Assembly (NCBI GenBank): GCA_902601455.1
Contig: CACKNC010000002.1
Coordinates: 1-64,000, forward strand
DNA length: 64,000 bases
Origin: an uncultured Alphaproteobacteria bacterium
GTDB taxonomy: Bacteria > Pseudomonadota > Alphaproteobacteria > HIMB59 > GCA-002718135
Direction of reading: 5' to 3'
Shown here: positions 18,560 through 28,219 of the stretch, piece after piece
How positions within the stretch are numbered: the first letter of the stretch is position 1
How the letters are laid out: every line of letters begins with the position of its first letter
Position numbers and translations under genes: made by a program
The notes under the pieces: model-generated
Told to the model about the DNA's origin: nothing
The model's database searches: none
What the model saw: the letters and a program-made list of their open reading frames with translations, nothing else

Positions 18560-20379
18560 TAAAATATTTTTAATTCATTTAGTATCTCTAAAATAATCAG
18601 TTTCATTAGAATTCCATTTTCATATTCAGAATAAGCATTTAAGATTAATTTGAAATGCTCTGGATGTAATTGAATCCAGCTTTTATTATGCATTGAAATT
18701 AGTGATAAAATAAAAATTGATAAATTATTTTTTTTATTGATATTTAATTTGATGTCTTCAATTAAAAAATACGAAGGCATTATTCTGATATCTTCAATAT
18801 TTGTATATGATTGCTGCATTGTTGCATTTTCAATATTTAGAAAATCAACTAAAACTTTTATACTTTCTAGTTTAGTTTGATCTTTAATATTATTTAAATT
18901 ATCGTAATTATCTGTCAAATATTTGATAATTGTATTTAAATTATTATTTTTATTTAAGTCTATTAAAAATTTTGCATATTCCAGACTGTTTTCGCTGGGG
19001 TTAGAAATTTCAAATAAATTAATCCATTTTTCTGCTTCGTCATAATTTTTATTTGAAATAAGAGCAAAAGCTATTTCCATTCCATATTCAGAATTGTTTG
19101 ATGTTGGAGAAAATGTATCCATAATTTGCTCAGTAATAGCATATGCTATTTTCTCTAAACCTATTTTTTTTGCAAAATCCCAATATTTTAAAATAACACT
19201 CAACCTTTCATCAGGAAATATTTGAATATTTGAAAGTTGATAATAATAAGCCATTATTAATTCATTATTATTAAGTGAGGCTATAGTTTCATCTGGTTTG
19301 TTAAATTGTTTAGAATTAAAATCAACAGATTGGTACAATGCTGATAAACTATTAATTGAAAGGGCATCATCATAATAAGCTTTATTGGCAGCTCTTATTC
19401 TTATTTCCATTTCGGTAGAGTCGCTAAGTATAACTGGAATAGCTAAATTAAGAGGATCAACATCAATGAAATCTTTATCAAGAGGTAATTCATTGATTCT
19501 AAGCATTGCACTATATAAAAAAATTAATTCTTTAGATTTAATATTATTTAATCCTGTAAAAGAACTGACCCCTTGTTCTTTTAAAATCATATAATTAAAT
19601 AATTTTTGAAAATTTTGATCTGTTTCTATTTCTGACTCTAAAAGAAGGGAATTTAATAATCTTGCTTCTGCATATTTATTTTCTAGAGTCAGGCAAAAAA
19701 TATCTGTTTTTTCTAATAAATTTTTTGGAAGAAAAATAGATTTTTCTAAAAGACTTGATTTTAAATCACATACTTCTGCAAGATCATAAGATGAGTATAA
19801 ATAATTTAACTCTATAAAATAAAAAAAATTTAAGTTTGTTTGTTTTTCAATATTATTTTTATTTATTTTTTTTACTAAACTATATGCTTGTTCTAACTCC
19901 CCTATTTCATACAATTTTTTGACAAGAAAATATATTTTATCATATGAGAGGCTATCTGCATCTAATTCTATATCAGACAAAATTCTTATGAATTCCCGAT
20001 TTAATGTAAGTGACTTAATATTTTTAATTGTATTAATATGATTAATAAAAATTTCTTCATTTAAGTCAAATATACTTTCAGTATTTAGAACAGTGACTGG
20101 AGAGTCTATATTTTCAATCTCCTTATCCACATTTGTCAAATCTTCATTCTCGTCACTAGTTTGGTCATTTTCATTGTCTTGATTATCAATATCACTTTCA
20201 TTTATATCACTATCTTGAATTTGAAGTTTGTTCTCAATTTCTTCTTCACTTTTATCAGACTCCAATACAAGCTGGTCTAAGCTTTTATTTTTATGCAATT
20301 CAATTATTTTGACATCATTAGAAAAAACAGATGTTGTAAAAAAAATATTTAGGATAAATATTGAAATAAATTTTATCAT
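18559..20379 (-). CDS. Large secreted acidic protein of unknown function
   Basis: A 606-residue protein with a clear signal peptide (KFISIFILNIFFTTSVFS, cleavage near residue 20), so periplasmic or surface-directed. Residues about 43-90 are a low-complexity Asp/Glu/Asn-rich linker. The rest is helical with recurrent Leu/Tyr/Ala positions that suggest TPR- or Sel1-like repeats (for example YEIGELEQAYSLVKKIN), but no catalytic motif is seen. It sits between a 42-residue membrane ORF, overlapping by four bases, and accA, overlapping by one. I do not recognise a named family; large helical proteins of this sort near accA are usually annotated as hypothetical. Confidence 0.75.
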   Translation of the reverse strand: MIKFISIFILNIFFTTSVFSNDVKIIELHKNKSLDQLVLESDKSEEEIENKLQIQDSDINESDIDNQDNENDQTSDENEDLTNVDKEIENIDSPVTVLNTESIFDLNEEIFINHINTIKNIKSLTLNREFIRILSDIELDADSLSYDKIYFLVKKLYEIGELEQAYSLVKKINKNNIEKQTNLNFFYFIELNYLYSSYDLAEVCDLKSSLLEKSIFLPKNLLEKTDIFCLTLENKYAEARLLNSLLLESEIETDQNFQKLFNYMILKEQGVSSFTGLNNIKSKELIFLYSAMLRINELPLDKDFIDVDPLNLAIPVILSDSTEMEIRIRAANKAYYDDALSINSLSALYQSVDFNSKQFNKPDETIASLNNNELIMAYYYQLSNIQIFPDERLSVILKYWDFAKKIGLEKIAYAITEQIMDTFSPTSNNSEYGMEIAFALISNKNYDEAEKWINLFEISNPSENSLEYAKFLIDLNKNNNLNTIIKYLTDNYDNLNNIKDQTKLESIKVLVDFLNIENATMQQSYTNIEDIRIMPSYFLIEDIKLNINKKNNLSIFILSLISMHNKSWIQLHPEHFKLILNAYSEYENGILMKLIILEILNELKIF

Positions 20380-20504
20380 TTAATTTCTAAAGTATAAGTT
20401 TCTACAATATTCATTCCTGGAGACGGTATATCAATAAAAAGTAAAGATATAAAAAGAGCTAATAAAATTGCAATAAAAGTAAAAGTAATATATGTTGTTT
20501 TCAT
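20376..20504 (-). CDS. Small single-pass membrane protein (42 residues), hypothetical
   Basis: A short open reading frame found by reading the minus strand upstream of the large secreted protein. It starts with MKTTYITFTFIAILLALF, a hydrophobic segment of about 20 residues, followed by IDIPSPGMNIVETYTLEIK and a TGA stop. The stop overlaps the next ATG in an ATGA junction, the same coupling used by annotated genes here. The Asp-Ile-Pro-x-Pro motif just after the membrane segment recalls short hypothetical proteins of other alphaproteobacteria, but I cannot verify that. It fills an otherwise oddly long gap in a genome with almost none. Confidence 0.6.
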   Translation of the reverse strand: MKTTYITFTFIAILLALFISLLFIDIPSPGMNIVETYTLEIK

Positions 20505-20600
20505 AAATTTAAATTAGCTTAATATAGGATTTTATATTTTTTTAAAATTGTTTCTGGAATTTAATTTTGTCAATAATAAGATAATTACAATTAAAATAAT

Positions 20601-21125
20601 ATGTTTTTTGCTAACAATAATAAACTAAACATAACAATATGTGGAATGATGGGATCAGGAAAGTCTACAGTTGGTAGATTAGTAGCAAAGGAAATTAATT
20701 ATAAATTTGTAGATATTGACAAGCTTATTGAAGAAAAAGAGGGGAAAAAAATTGTTAAAATATTTGAAGAAAAGGGTGAAAATTACTTTAGAAACTTAGA
20801 AGAAAAAGAAACTCTTGAAATTTTAAATCAAAGAAAACTTGTTGTTTCTCTTGGTGGTGGAGCGATAATTAACAAAAAAATAAGAAACTCTATAAATTTA
20901 AATTCATATAATATATATTTGAAAGTCAAAGTTGAAGTATTGTATAATAGATTGAAAAACTCTAAAAATAGACCATTAATTTTTAAAAAAGATTTAAATC
21001 AAGTCTTAATTGAATTATCGGAAAAAAGAGAAAAATTTTATAATACTGCTGATCTAATTATAAAAAACGAAGAAAATATTAATTCTACAATTGAAAAAAT
21101 TATCAAACAAATAAGAAATGAATAG
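20601..21125 (+). CDS. aroK: Shikimate kinase
   Basis: Phosphorylates shikimate at the 3-hydroxyl in the aromatic amino-acid pathway. Walker A is CGMMGSGKSTVGR, the shikimate-binding segment is FVDIDKLIEEKEG with ENYFRNLEEKE, and LGGGAIINKKIR is the substrate-closing loop. The lid Arg is in KNSKNRPLI. The 174-residue length fits. Its end overlaps aroB by eight bases, the next enzyme-class partner in the same pathway. Confidence 0.95.
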   Translation: MFFANNNKLNITICGMMGSGKSTVGRLVAKEINYKFVDIDKLIEEKEGKKIVKIFEEKGENYFRNLEEKETLEILNQRKLVVSLGGGAIINKKIRNSINLNSYNIYLKVKVEVLYNRLKNSKNRPLIFKKDLNQVLIELSEKREKFYNTADLIIKNEENINSTIEKIIKQIRNE

Positions 21126-22185
21126 GAAAATTACATTAAAAACAAATAATGATATTTATTCGATTTATATTGAGCCAAACTCAATTATTAAAAATTTAAA
21201 TAGAGTAATTAGTGCAAATAAAAAAATTGTTTTTCTTATTGATAAAAAAGTTTTTTTTATCTTTAAAAAAATAAAAAATTACAAAAAACTTAATTATATC
21301 TTAATTAATTGTTCAGAAAAAATTAAAAGTTTTGACAATTATGCAACTGTTTCAGAAAAAGTATTAAGTTTTAATATTGATAGAGATACAAATATTATAG
21401 CAATTGGCGGAGGTACTCTTGGCGATTTATCCGGTTTTATTGCCAGTACAATCTTAAGAGGTGTAAATTTGACTCTTTTTCCTACTACCCTACTATCACA
21501 AGTTGATAGCTCAATCGGAGGAAAAAATGGTATAAATTCGAAGAGTGGTAAAAACCTTATTGGAACTTTTTATCAACCTAAATCCGTATTTATTGATCCT
21601 GAAGTTTTGTCAAGTCTTACAAAAAGAGAAATATTATCTGGATATGCTGAAATAATTAAGCATGCACTTATTAATGATAAAAAATTTTTTAATTGGTTAG
21701 ATAAAAATTCAAAAAGTATAATAAATTTAGATAATAAATATTTATCCGAAGCAATATATAAAAGCATTCTTATTAAAAAAAAATACGTTTTAAGTGATGA
21801 AAAAGAAAAATTAAAAAGCATTCATTCTCGAGCAATATTGAATTTTGGTCATACATTTGGACATGCTCTGGAATCATTTTACAAATATAGTACAAAATTA
21901 ACACATGGAGAGGCCATATGTATAGGAATGATCATTGCTGGAACACTTTCCTATAAATTAAAATATTTATCCTTAAAAGATTTAGAAAAAATTAAGATCC
22001 ACTTTAAATCAAATAAATTGCCTCTGTATGACAACAAAATTTATGATAATAAAATCTTTCAAATAATAGAAAAAGATAAGAAAAATAGTAATGGTAAAAT
22101 AAATTTTGTTTTACTCCAAAGTATTGGTAGCTCTTTTCTTAGTAAGAATTTAAGTTTAAAAAAAATTAAAAGAATACTTAAATAA
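21118..22185 (+). CDS. aroB: 3-dehydroquinate synthase
   Basis: Second step of the shikimate pathway, cyclising DAHP to dehydroquinate with NAD and a divalent metal. The NAD and phosphate sites are IAIGGGTLGDLSGFIAS, followed by FPTTLLSQVDSSIGGKNGIN. Metal ligands are expected at Glu in SGYAEIIKHALI and the histidines of NFGHTFGHALE and THGEAICIGM. Length 355 is normal. Part of an aroK-aroB pair, with the CNNM gene starting four bases later. Confidence 0.96.
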   Translation: MNRKITLKTNNDIYSIYIEPNSIIKNLNRVISANKKIVFLIDKKVFFIFKKIKNYKKLNYILINCSEKIKSFDNYATVSEKVLSFNIDRDTNIIAIGGGTLGDLSGFIASTILRGVNLTLFPTTLLSQVDSSIGGKNGINSKSGKNLIGTFYQPKSVFIDPEVLSSLTKREILSGYAEIIKHALINDKKFFNWLDKNSKSIINLDNKYLSEAIYKSILIKKKYVLSDEKEKLKSIHSRAILNFGHTFGHALESFYKYSTKLTHGEAICIGMIIAGTLSYKLKYLSLKDLEKIKIHFKSNKLPLYDNKIYDNKIFQIIEKDKKNSNGKINFVLLQSIGSSFLSKNLSLKKIKRILK

Positions 22186-22189
22186 AAAT

Positions 22190-23446
22190 ATGTCCATAAC
22201 AACCATATTGCTTCTAGTTTTTTTATTAATATTGATTATTTTATCAGGTCTTTTATCTGGCTCCGAAACTGCTCTTACAGCAACTTCAAAACCTCGAATA
22301 CTTCTAAAATATAAGAAAGGTGACAAAAGGGCTGGATTTGTTTTAAAAATACTTAATAATCTTGAGAATGTAATATCTTCGCTACTTTTATCAAATAATT
22401 TGGTTAATATTTTAGCATCTTCATTAGCTACTGCTGTGCTTTATGATATTTTTGGTGTGACAGGCATATTTTATGCGACATTAATTATGACAATTTTAAT
22501 CGTTATTTTTGCTGAAATTTTACCAAAAACATATTCTCTAAATCGACCAACAAGAACATCTTTAATTATTGGTAAATCCATATTTTATTTAAGCTATTTT
22601 CTTTATCCTATTATTTTTTTTATAAATTTAATTGTAAAAAAAATTTTTTTACGAAATCAAAAACAAGATCGTAAACATATAGATCAACAATCTGAGGAAG
22701 AGCTTCAGGGTGTAATTGATATGTATAAAACTTCAAATCCTGACTCTGAACACGAAAAGGACATGTTACAAAGTATATTAACTCTTAATGATACAACTGT
22801 TGAAGAGGTCTTCACACATAGAAAAAATATTTACTCCATTAATGGATCGATTGATATTTCAGAAATTATAAAAAAAATTAATTTATCTAGATATACAAGA
22901 ATACCCGTATGGAAAGATAATCCAGAAAATATAATTGGCCTATTAAATGTAAGAACTCTTAATGTGGATTTATCTAATCACAATAGCTCAAAAGAAATTA
23001 TATTTGAAAAAATTTCAAAACCTTGGTTTATTCCAGAAACCACAAATCTATTGGAACAGCTTGTAGCTTTTAAAAAGAAAAAAGAACATATTGCCTTTGT
23101 AGTTGATGAATATGGAGAATTATTAGGTCTAATAACTCTCGAGGATATAATAGAGGAAATTGTTGGTGAAATTGTTGATGAAATAGATATTCCTGATGAA
23201 GAGTTTGCAGAGAATAGTGAGGGTTTTATTATTACAAATGGAGAAAAAAACCTAAGAGATCTATATCGACATTTTGATCTTGAGCTTCCTTTAAGTGAAG
23301 CTTCTACGATATCAGGTCATGTATTAGAAATTTCTAAAAGAATTCCTTTATATGGGGAATCTGTTGAAGATAAATACTTTAGATATAAAGTTCTTTCACA
23401 TTCTAGAAAACAAATATCTAAAATAGAGATACGTTATATCAAATAA
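22190..23446 (+). CDS. CNNM/CorC-type transporter with paired CBS domains
   Basis: A 418-residue protein of the HlyC/CorC (CNNM, DUF21) family. About four hydrophobic segments in the first 150 residues form the DUF21 membrane domain (LLSGSETALTATSKPR is its signature). Two CBS domains follow, around residues 200-320 (VEEVFTHRKNIYSING, and HIAFVVDEYGELLGLITLEDI), then the CorC/HlyC C-terminal domain. Relatives export or sense magnesium or cobalt; the ion is not readable here. Follows aroB by four bases and ends eight bases inside the convergent bolA. Confidence 0.9.
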   Translation: MSITTILLLVFLLILIILSGLLSGSETALTATSKPRILLKYKKGDKRAGFVLKILNNLENVISSLLLSNNLVNILASSLATAVLYDIFGVTGIFYATLIMTILIVIFAEILPKTYSLNRPTRTSLIIGKSIFYLSYFLYPIIFFINLIVKKIFLRNQKQDRKHIDQQSEEELQGVIDMYKTSNPDSEHEKDMLQSILTLNDTTVEEVFTHRKNIYSINGSIDISEIIKKINLSRYTRIPVWKDNPENIIGLLNVRTLNVDLSNHNSSKEIIFEKISKPWFIPETTNLLEQLVAFKKKKEHIAFVVDEYGELLGLITLEDIIEEIVGEIVDEIDIPDEEFAENSEGFIITNGEKNLRDLYRHFDLELPLSEASTISGHVLEISKRIPLYGESVEDKYFRYKVLSHSRKQISKIEIRYIK

Positions 23447-23702
23447 TTTTTATTTGCAGAGAATGCAAACCCATTTCAAATTCTTCTTTAAGTAAAAAGT
23501 TGATTTTTTTATGTATCTCTAGCCTGTTAATACTTTTAATTAAATGATTATTTATCTCTAAAATTATATGTGTCTCACGAGTTCCATCAAAATTGTTGTG
23601 GCCTCTGTGAGAATGCGAGTTATCAATAACATTAATAGTAAAATCAGATAAATGTTTTTGTAAAATTTTCTCTATTCTTTTTGAACGTTTCATATTTTTC
23701 AA
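23439..23702 (-). CDS. bolA: BolA family protein
   Basis: An 87-residue BolA. The fold's ligand region shows NSHSHRGHNNFDGTRETH with His residues that bind [2Fe-2S] clusters together with monothiol glutaredoxins, and the C-terminal EEFEMGLHSLQIK holds the conserved invariant His. BolA proteins take part in iron-sulfur handling and stress regulation. Divergent from the J-domain gene (14-base gap), an arrangement common in alphaproteobacteria. Confidence 0.92.
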   Translation of the reverse strand: MKNMKRSKRIEKILQKHLSDFTINVIDNSHSHRGHNNFDGTRETHIILEINNHLIKSINRLEIHKKINFLLKEEFEMGLHSLQIKII

Positions 23703-23716
23703 CTATATATTAATTT

Positions 23717-24319
23717 ATGAATAAATTTAAATTTGACATTCAAAAAAAAAATTTATCTTGGGAAAAAAACCCTTATAAGAAATGTGATTCAGGTAATTGC
23801 GAAGAAAAAGGTGAATATAGGGCGCCAAAATCAAGAATATTATTAAATGAGTATTTTTATTTTTGCATGGATCACGTAAAAGAATACAATAAATCATGGG
23901 ATTTTTATAAAGGTATGACAGTTGATCAAATTGAAAATTCTATGAGAAAAGATACTGTTTGGGACAGACCATCATGGCCACTTAAGGGAAATTATAAACA
24001 CGTTTTTGATGAATTTAATGAATATATTGAAGATTTTGTCAAAACTGAAAATGACAAGATTAATGATAATTTCTTCAAAAATAAGTTAATTGATGAAACT
24101 ATTACCAGAGATGAGTCAAAAGCATTAAAAGAATTAAATATAAAAATGCCTTTGTCTCTTGAAAAAATCAAGAAAAACTACAAAAAGTTAGTGAAAATCT
24201 TTCATCCTGATGTAAACGGAAATAATAAAAAAGCAGAAGAAAAGTTTAAAGAAATAAATGAGTCATACAAACTATTACTTAAAAAATTTATAAAAAAAAA
24301 TGAACATGAAACCAAATAA
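23717..24319 (+). CDS. J-domain protein with N-terminal cysteine motif
   Basis: A 200-residue protein with an unusual architecture: a C-terminal J domain (LEKIKKNYKKLVKIFHPDVN, with the HPD triad that stimulates Hsp70) and an N-terminal segment with paired cysteines (KKCDSGNCEEKGEYRAPKSR, then FYFCMDHVKEYN) that may bind a metal. This alphaproteobacterial form is usually found next to bolA and cobS, as here. Client proteins are unknown; the CobS/CobT complex or an iron-sulfur enzyme is a reasonable guess from context. Its end overlaps the cobS start by about 14-20 bases. Confidence 0.88.
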   Translation: MNKFKFDIQKKNLSWEKNPYKKCDSGNCEEKGEYRAPKSRILLNEYFYFCMDHVKEYNKSWDFYKGMTVDQIENSMRKDTVWDRPSWPLKGNYKHVFDEFNEYIEDFVKTENDKINDNFFKNKLIDETITRDESKALKELNIKMPLSLEKIKKNYKKLVKIFHPDVNGNNKKAEEKFKEINESYKLLLKKFIKKNEHETK

Positions 24320-25265
24320 ATTAATTAATACTTCTGAGTTATTTGGTGTGTCAACAAATTTTGAAGTTTTAGGTTTTGATGAAAAAAGTGAGCATGTACC
24401 AGAAATTGACAACACCTATCGTTTTGATCCAGAAACAACGATTTCAATTCTAGCTGGGTTTGCAAATAATAGAAGAGTGCTTGTGCAAGGATATCATGGA
24501 ACTGGTAAGTCAACACACATAGAGCAAATTGCAGCAAGATTAAATTGGCCATGTGTGAGAGTAAATCTTGACAGTCATATTAGTAGAATTGATTTGATTG
24601 GAAAAGATGCAATTGTTCTAAAAGATGGAAAACAGATAACTGAATTCCAAGATGGTATTTTACCCTGGGCCTATTCAAATCCAGTTGCACTAGTATTTGA
24701 TGAGTATGATGCTGGAAGACCTGACGTAATGTTTGTTATTCAACGAATTTTAGAAACTGATGGAAAATTAACATTACTTGATCAATCCAGAGTTATCAAA
24801 CCTAACAAATATTTTAGATTATTTGGTACAGCTAATACAGTTGGTCTAGGAGATACTTCTGGCCTTTACCATGGTACACAACAAATTAACCAGGGCCAAA
24901 TGGATAGATGGAATATTGTTACAGTTTTAAACTACCTAACTAATAATGAGGAAGAACAAATAGTTATTAGTAAAATTAAAAAACTTAATAACAAAAATGG
25001 AAAAGAGATTATAAAGTCAATGGTTGCAACAGCTGACTTAAGCAGATCTGGCTTTATGAACGGTGATATATCAACTGTTATGAGTCCAAGAACAGTTTTA
25101 ACTTGGGCAGAAAATTACCTGATGTTTAATGACATTGAATATTCTTTTAAACTGTCATTTCTTAATAGGTGCGATGAACTTGAAAGACCTATTATTGAAG
25201 AATATTTTCAACGATCATTTGGGATAGATATCTCAGATGCAAAGGTAGCCAATGTTAAAGAATGA
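24300..25265 (+). CDS. cobS: CobS-type AAA+ ATPase (cobaltochelatase subunit family)
   Basis: MoxR-branch AAA+ ATPase of 321 residues. Walker A is [13 protein letters not shown], Walker B is [16 protein letters not shown], and the sensor region is [15 protein letters not shown]. CobS works with CobT as the chaperone that drives cobalt insertion by CobN into hydrogenobyrinate diamide. No cobN or other cobalamin genes are in this window, and CobS/CobT occur in alphaproteobacteria that lack that pathway, so its true target is open. The start codon could be either of two nearby ATGs. Overlaps cobT by 14 bases. Confidence 0.9.
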   Translation: MNMKPNKLINTSELFGVSTNFEVLGFDEKSEHVPEIDNTYRFDPETTISILAGFANNRRVLVQGYHGTGKSTHIEQIAARLNWPCVRVNLDSHISRIDLIGKDAIVLKDGKQITEFQDGILPWAYSNPVALVFDEYDAGRPDVMFVIQRILETDGKLTLLDQSRVIKPNKYFRLFGTANTVGLGDTSGLYHGTQQINQGQMDRWNIVTVLNYLTNNEEEQIVISKIKKLNNKNGKEIIKSMVATADLSRSGFMNGDISTVMSPRTVLTWAENYLMFNDIEYSFKLSFLNRCDELERPIIEEYFQRSFGIDISDAKVANVKE

Positions 25266-27033
25266 GGATATTTTAGAAGAGTTTAAAAAATCACTAACAG
25301 CTACAACTAAATCTATTAGTAAAAATAATCTTGTTGAAATAAACTTTACAAAAGAAAACTCGTCAATTGATGGTAATTATATAAATTTAACTGAGCCAAA
25401 TATTGAGAATATAAAAAAAAACTTAACTTACATAAGAGCGGAGGCTGATACCCTCGCATTAGAGTTTAGGTTTCATTCTAAAGAAATACATAAAAATTTT
25501 ATACAAGATAGTGAAAATGCAAATGAAATATTAAATGCTGTTGAGCAATCACGAATTGAAGCAAAAGGCTCAATCTCTTTTAAAGGAATAAAATCAAATA
25601 TAATTAAAAAACATTTATTGGATTTAAAAAAAAATTCAGTCAATGAAAACAATACAATTGCAGATGCATTTAAATATGTTTCTTATGAACAATTTTTAAA
25701 TATAGATTTAGGTGATCATAATGAAAAAAATAGAAATATCATCAAGCAAAAAATTGGAGATAATTATGAAACTGTATTTAATGATTTAAAAGAAAGTATA
25801 GATAATCAAGAAGCTTTTGGATCAAAGATTAAAAAATATTTAGAAGATTATGGTTTATACGAAAAAAATGAAAGTAGAAAAGACTCAGATGATATAAGTC
25901 AGGATGATGATATAAATTCTGATGAAAATAAAAATAATGATGATAATAATCAAAAAAATGATGAAAATAATAAAAGTAAGATTGAGACAGAAACTAATAC
26001 AGTGGATTTGCAGCAGTCTGTATCGACTGAAGAAAGTGATGAAATTGGAGAGGATTCTTCTGAAGGAGAAATTGAGTATTTTCCTAAAATAAATGCAAAT
26101 TTCATACAGGATGATTATAAATCATTCACAAAGGAATTTGATGAAGTAATTAACGCAAACGAACTTTGTGATCAAAAAGAATTAGAAAAATTACGATACA
26201 ATTTAGATAAGCAAGTTTTTACATTTCTACCTTTGATTACCAAAATAGCAAATAGACTTCAAAGAAAACTTCTTGCTCAACAAAATAGAAACTGGGATTT
26301 TAATATGGAAGAGGGTTATTTAGATACATCTAGATTATCCCGAATTATTGCAAACCCACAAAATAAATTATCCTATAAGCAAGAAAAAGAAGTTGAATTT
26401 AAAGATACTATTGTTTCACTTTTAATTGATAATTCCGGTTCCATGAGAGGTCGTCCAATTACGGTCGCAGCACTATGTAGTGATATTTTGGCCAAAACTC
26501 TTGAAAGGTGTCTTATTAAAACTGAAATACTCGGTTTTACTACAAAAGCCTGGAAAGGTGGGGAGTCCAGAGAAAAGTGGATTTTAGATAATAAGCCAAG
26601 TAATCCAGGAAGATTAAATGATCTTCGACATATTATTTATAAATCTGCTGATTCTCCTTCAAGAAGATCAAAACAAAATTTAGGTCTTCTTTTGAGAGAA
26701 GGTATATTAAAAGAAAATATTGATGGTGAAGCTTTGATGTGGGCAAATAACAGATTAAAAAATAGACAAGAAAAAAGAAAAATTTTAATTGTTATAAGTG
26801 ATGGAGCGCCTGTTGATGACTCAACACTATCTGTTAACCCAGGAAATTATCTTGAAAAAAATTTGAGAGAAGTAATTTATCATATTGAAAAAAATAAAGA
26901 AATTGAGTTAATAGCTATTGGAATAGGGCACGATGTGTCTAGATATTACTCCAAAGCCGTTACAATAATGGATGTTGACCAATTAGGAGAGGTTCTTTTA
27001 GATGAATTATCTGAAATATTTAATATTAACTAA
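25252..27033 (+). CDS. cobT: CobT-type von Willebrand factor A protein (cobaltochelatase subunit family)
   Basis: A 593-residue partner of CobS. The N-terminal helical domain is followed by an acidic, Asp/Asn-rich linker at about 205-265, and a C-terminal VWA domain holding the MIDAS motif [18 protein letters not shown], plus [16 protein letters not shown]. The RGxPxxVAA stretch and [15 protein letters not shown] are specific to CobT. The domain would bind a divalent ion to hand it, or a client, to the ATPase. Ends eight bases within the convergent tgt gene. Confidence 0.9.
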   Translation: MLKNEDILEEFKKSLTATTKSISKNNLVEINFTKENSSIDGNYINLTEPNIENIKKNLTYIRAEADTLALEFRFHSKEIHKNFIQDSENANEILNAVEQSRIEAKGSISFKGIKSNIIKKHLLDLKKNSVNENNTIADAFKYVSYEQFLNIDLGDHNEKNRNIIKQKIGDNYETVFNDLKESIDNQEAFGSKIKKYLEDYGLYEKNESRKDSDDISQDDDINSDENKNNDDNNQKNDENNKSKIETETNTVDLQQSVSTEESDEIGEDSSEGEIEYFPKINANFIQDDYKSFTKEFDEVINANELCDQKELEKLRYNLDKQVFTFLPLITKIANRLQRKLLAQQNRNWDFNMEEGYLDTSRLSRIIANPQNKLSYKQEKEVEFKDTIVSLLIDNSGSMRGRPITVAALCSDILAKTLERCLIKTEILGFTTKAWKGGESREKWILDNKPSNPGRLNDLRHIIYKSADSPSRRSKQNLGLLLREGILKENIDGEALMWANNRLKNRQEKRKILIVISDGAPVDDSTLSVNPGNYLEKNLREVIYHIEKNKEIELIAIGIGHDVSRYYSKAVTIMDVDQLGEVLLDELSEIFNIN

Positions 27034-28219
27034 TCCACTCTTTTTCTGCTGCATCAACATTATCATTTTGGATAGCTTGTCTTATAACAGTCATTAATCT
27101 ATTCATAAAAAAAACATTGTGTGAAGTAACAAGTTGAAGACCTAGCAACTCTCCAGCTTTAAACAAGTGATGTATGTAAGCTAATGTATATTTTGAACAA
27201 GTTGAGCAGCTACAAGACTTATCAATTGGGGACATTCGGTTTATATATTTGTTATTTTTTATATTTATTTTTCCAATTTTTCCTCTCACTAGAGCTGAAC
27301 CATGTCTTGCTAATCTTGTAGGACTTACACAATCAAAAGTGTCAATTCCGCTTTTAACTAAACTCCAGATATCACGAGGATCACCAATTCCAAGTAGGTG
27401 AATTGGATGCTTGTTACCTAATTTTGAAGCTGTAAAGTTTACAACTTTATACATTTCATTTTTTGATGAACCAAGACTACCTCCGATAGCAATACCAAAA
27501 GTGTCAATTTTGTTCAAATTAAAGTCTATACTCTCTTCTCTTAGATCATCGTAGATTCCTCCTTGGACAATCCCATATAATTTTTGTTCACCAGCAGAAC
27601 CAAAACCAGATTTATATGTTATTTTTGATTTAAAGCGATTATTTGATCTTATTGCCCACCTATGACTTCTTTTCATAGAGGTGCTAGTATAATTTTTATC
27701 AACATGAAATGGAGTGCATTCATCAAAAACGAGTATTAAATCTGCTCCAAGATTCCTTTGTATTTCTATAGATTTTTCAGGTGATAATAATTTGAATGAT
27801 CCGTCAATATAAGATTTAAATAAACTTCCCTCCTCACTAATACTTAATACACTTTTATTTCTTTTGATATTTGAGCTACCCTTTATTTCATCTGCAACAG
27901 AACCATGTCCTAAAGAGAATATTTGAAAACCTCCACTATCAGTTAGCATTGGTCCATCCCAATTAATAAACTTATGCAAGCCTCCATGATTAGCAATCAA
28001 TTCACTGCCAGGCTGAAGCATAAGATGGTAGGTATTAGAAAGAATAATTTGAGAATTGTTTTCTTTTGCAGCAGTTGTGGTAAATGATTTGAGAGCACCC
28101 TTAGTTGCGCAAAATATAAACGCAGGTGTATCAATTATCCCATGAGGTGTCGTTATAGTTCCCGTTCTAGCTTTGGAAATTTTTGAATAATTTTTAATTC
28201 TCCAAGAGAACTTAGTCAT
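27026..28219 (-). CDS. tgt: tRNA-guanine(34) transglycosylase
   Basis: Swaps guanine for preQ1 at the wobble position of GUN-anticodon tRNAs, starting queuosine synthesis. The catalytic aspartates lie in [12 protein letters not shown] and [13 protein letters not shown], and the zinc site is [16 protein letters not shown] (three Cys and a His). Length 397 is normal. The Met of the usual FDCVMPTR is a Ser here, a conservative-looking change outside the catalytic residue. The end overlaps the start of the queuosine-precursor transporter by eight bases. Confidence 0.96.
   Translation of the reverse strand: MTKFSWRIKNYSKISKARTGTITTPHGIIDTPAFIFCATKGALKSFTTTAAKENNSQIILSNTYHLMLQPGSELIANHGGLHKFINWDGPMLTDSGGFQIFSLGHGSVADEIKGSSNIKRNKSVLSISEEGSLFKSYIDGSFKLLSPEKSIEIQRNLGADLILVFDECTPFHVDKNYTSTSMKRSHRWAIRSNNRFKSKITYKSGFGSAGEQKLYGIVQGGIYDDLREESIDFNLNKIDTFGIAIGGSLGSSKNEMYKVVNFTASKLGNKHPIHLLGIGDPRDIWSLVKSGIDTFDCVSPTRLARHGSALVRGKIGKINIKNNKYINRMSPIDKSCSCSTCSKYTLAYIHHLFKAGELLGLQLVTSHNVFFMNRLMTVIRQAIQNDNVDAAEKEWIS

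Noticed and set aside
20505-20600. Non-coding RNA in the 96-nt gap before aroK
   Set aside because: AT-rich with no stable hairpin; more likely holds divergent promoters (TTGTCA/TTGACA-like boxes on both strands), none strong enough to call.
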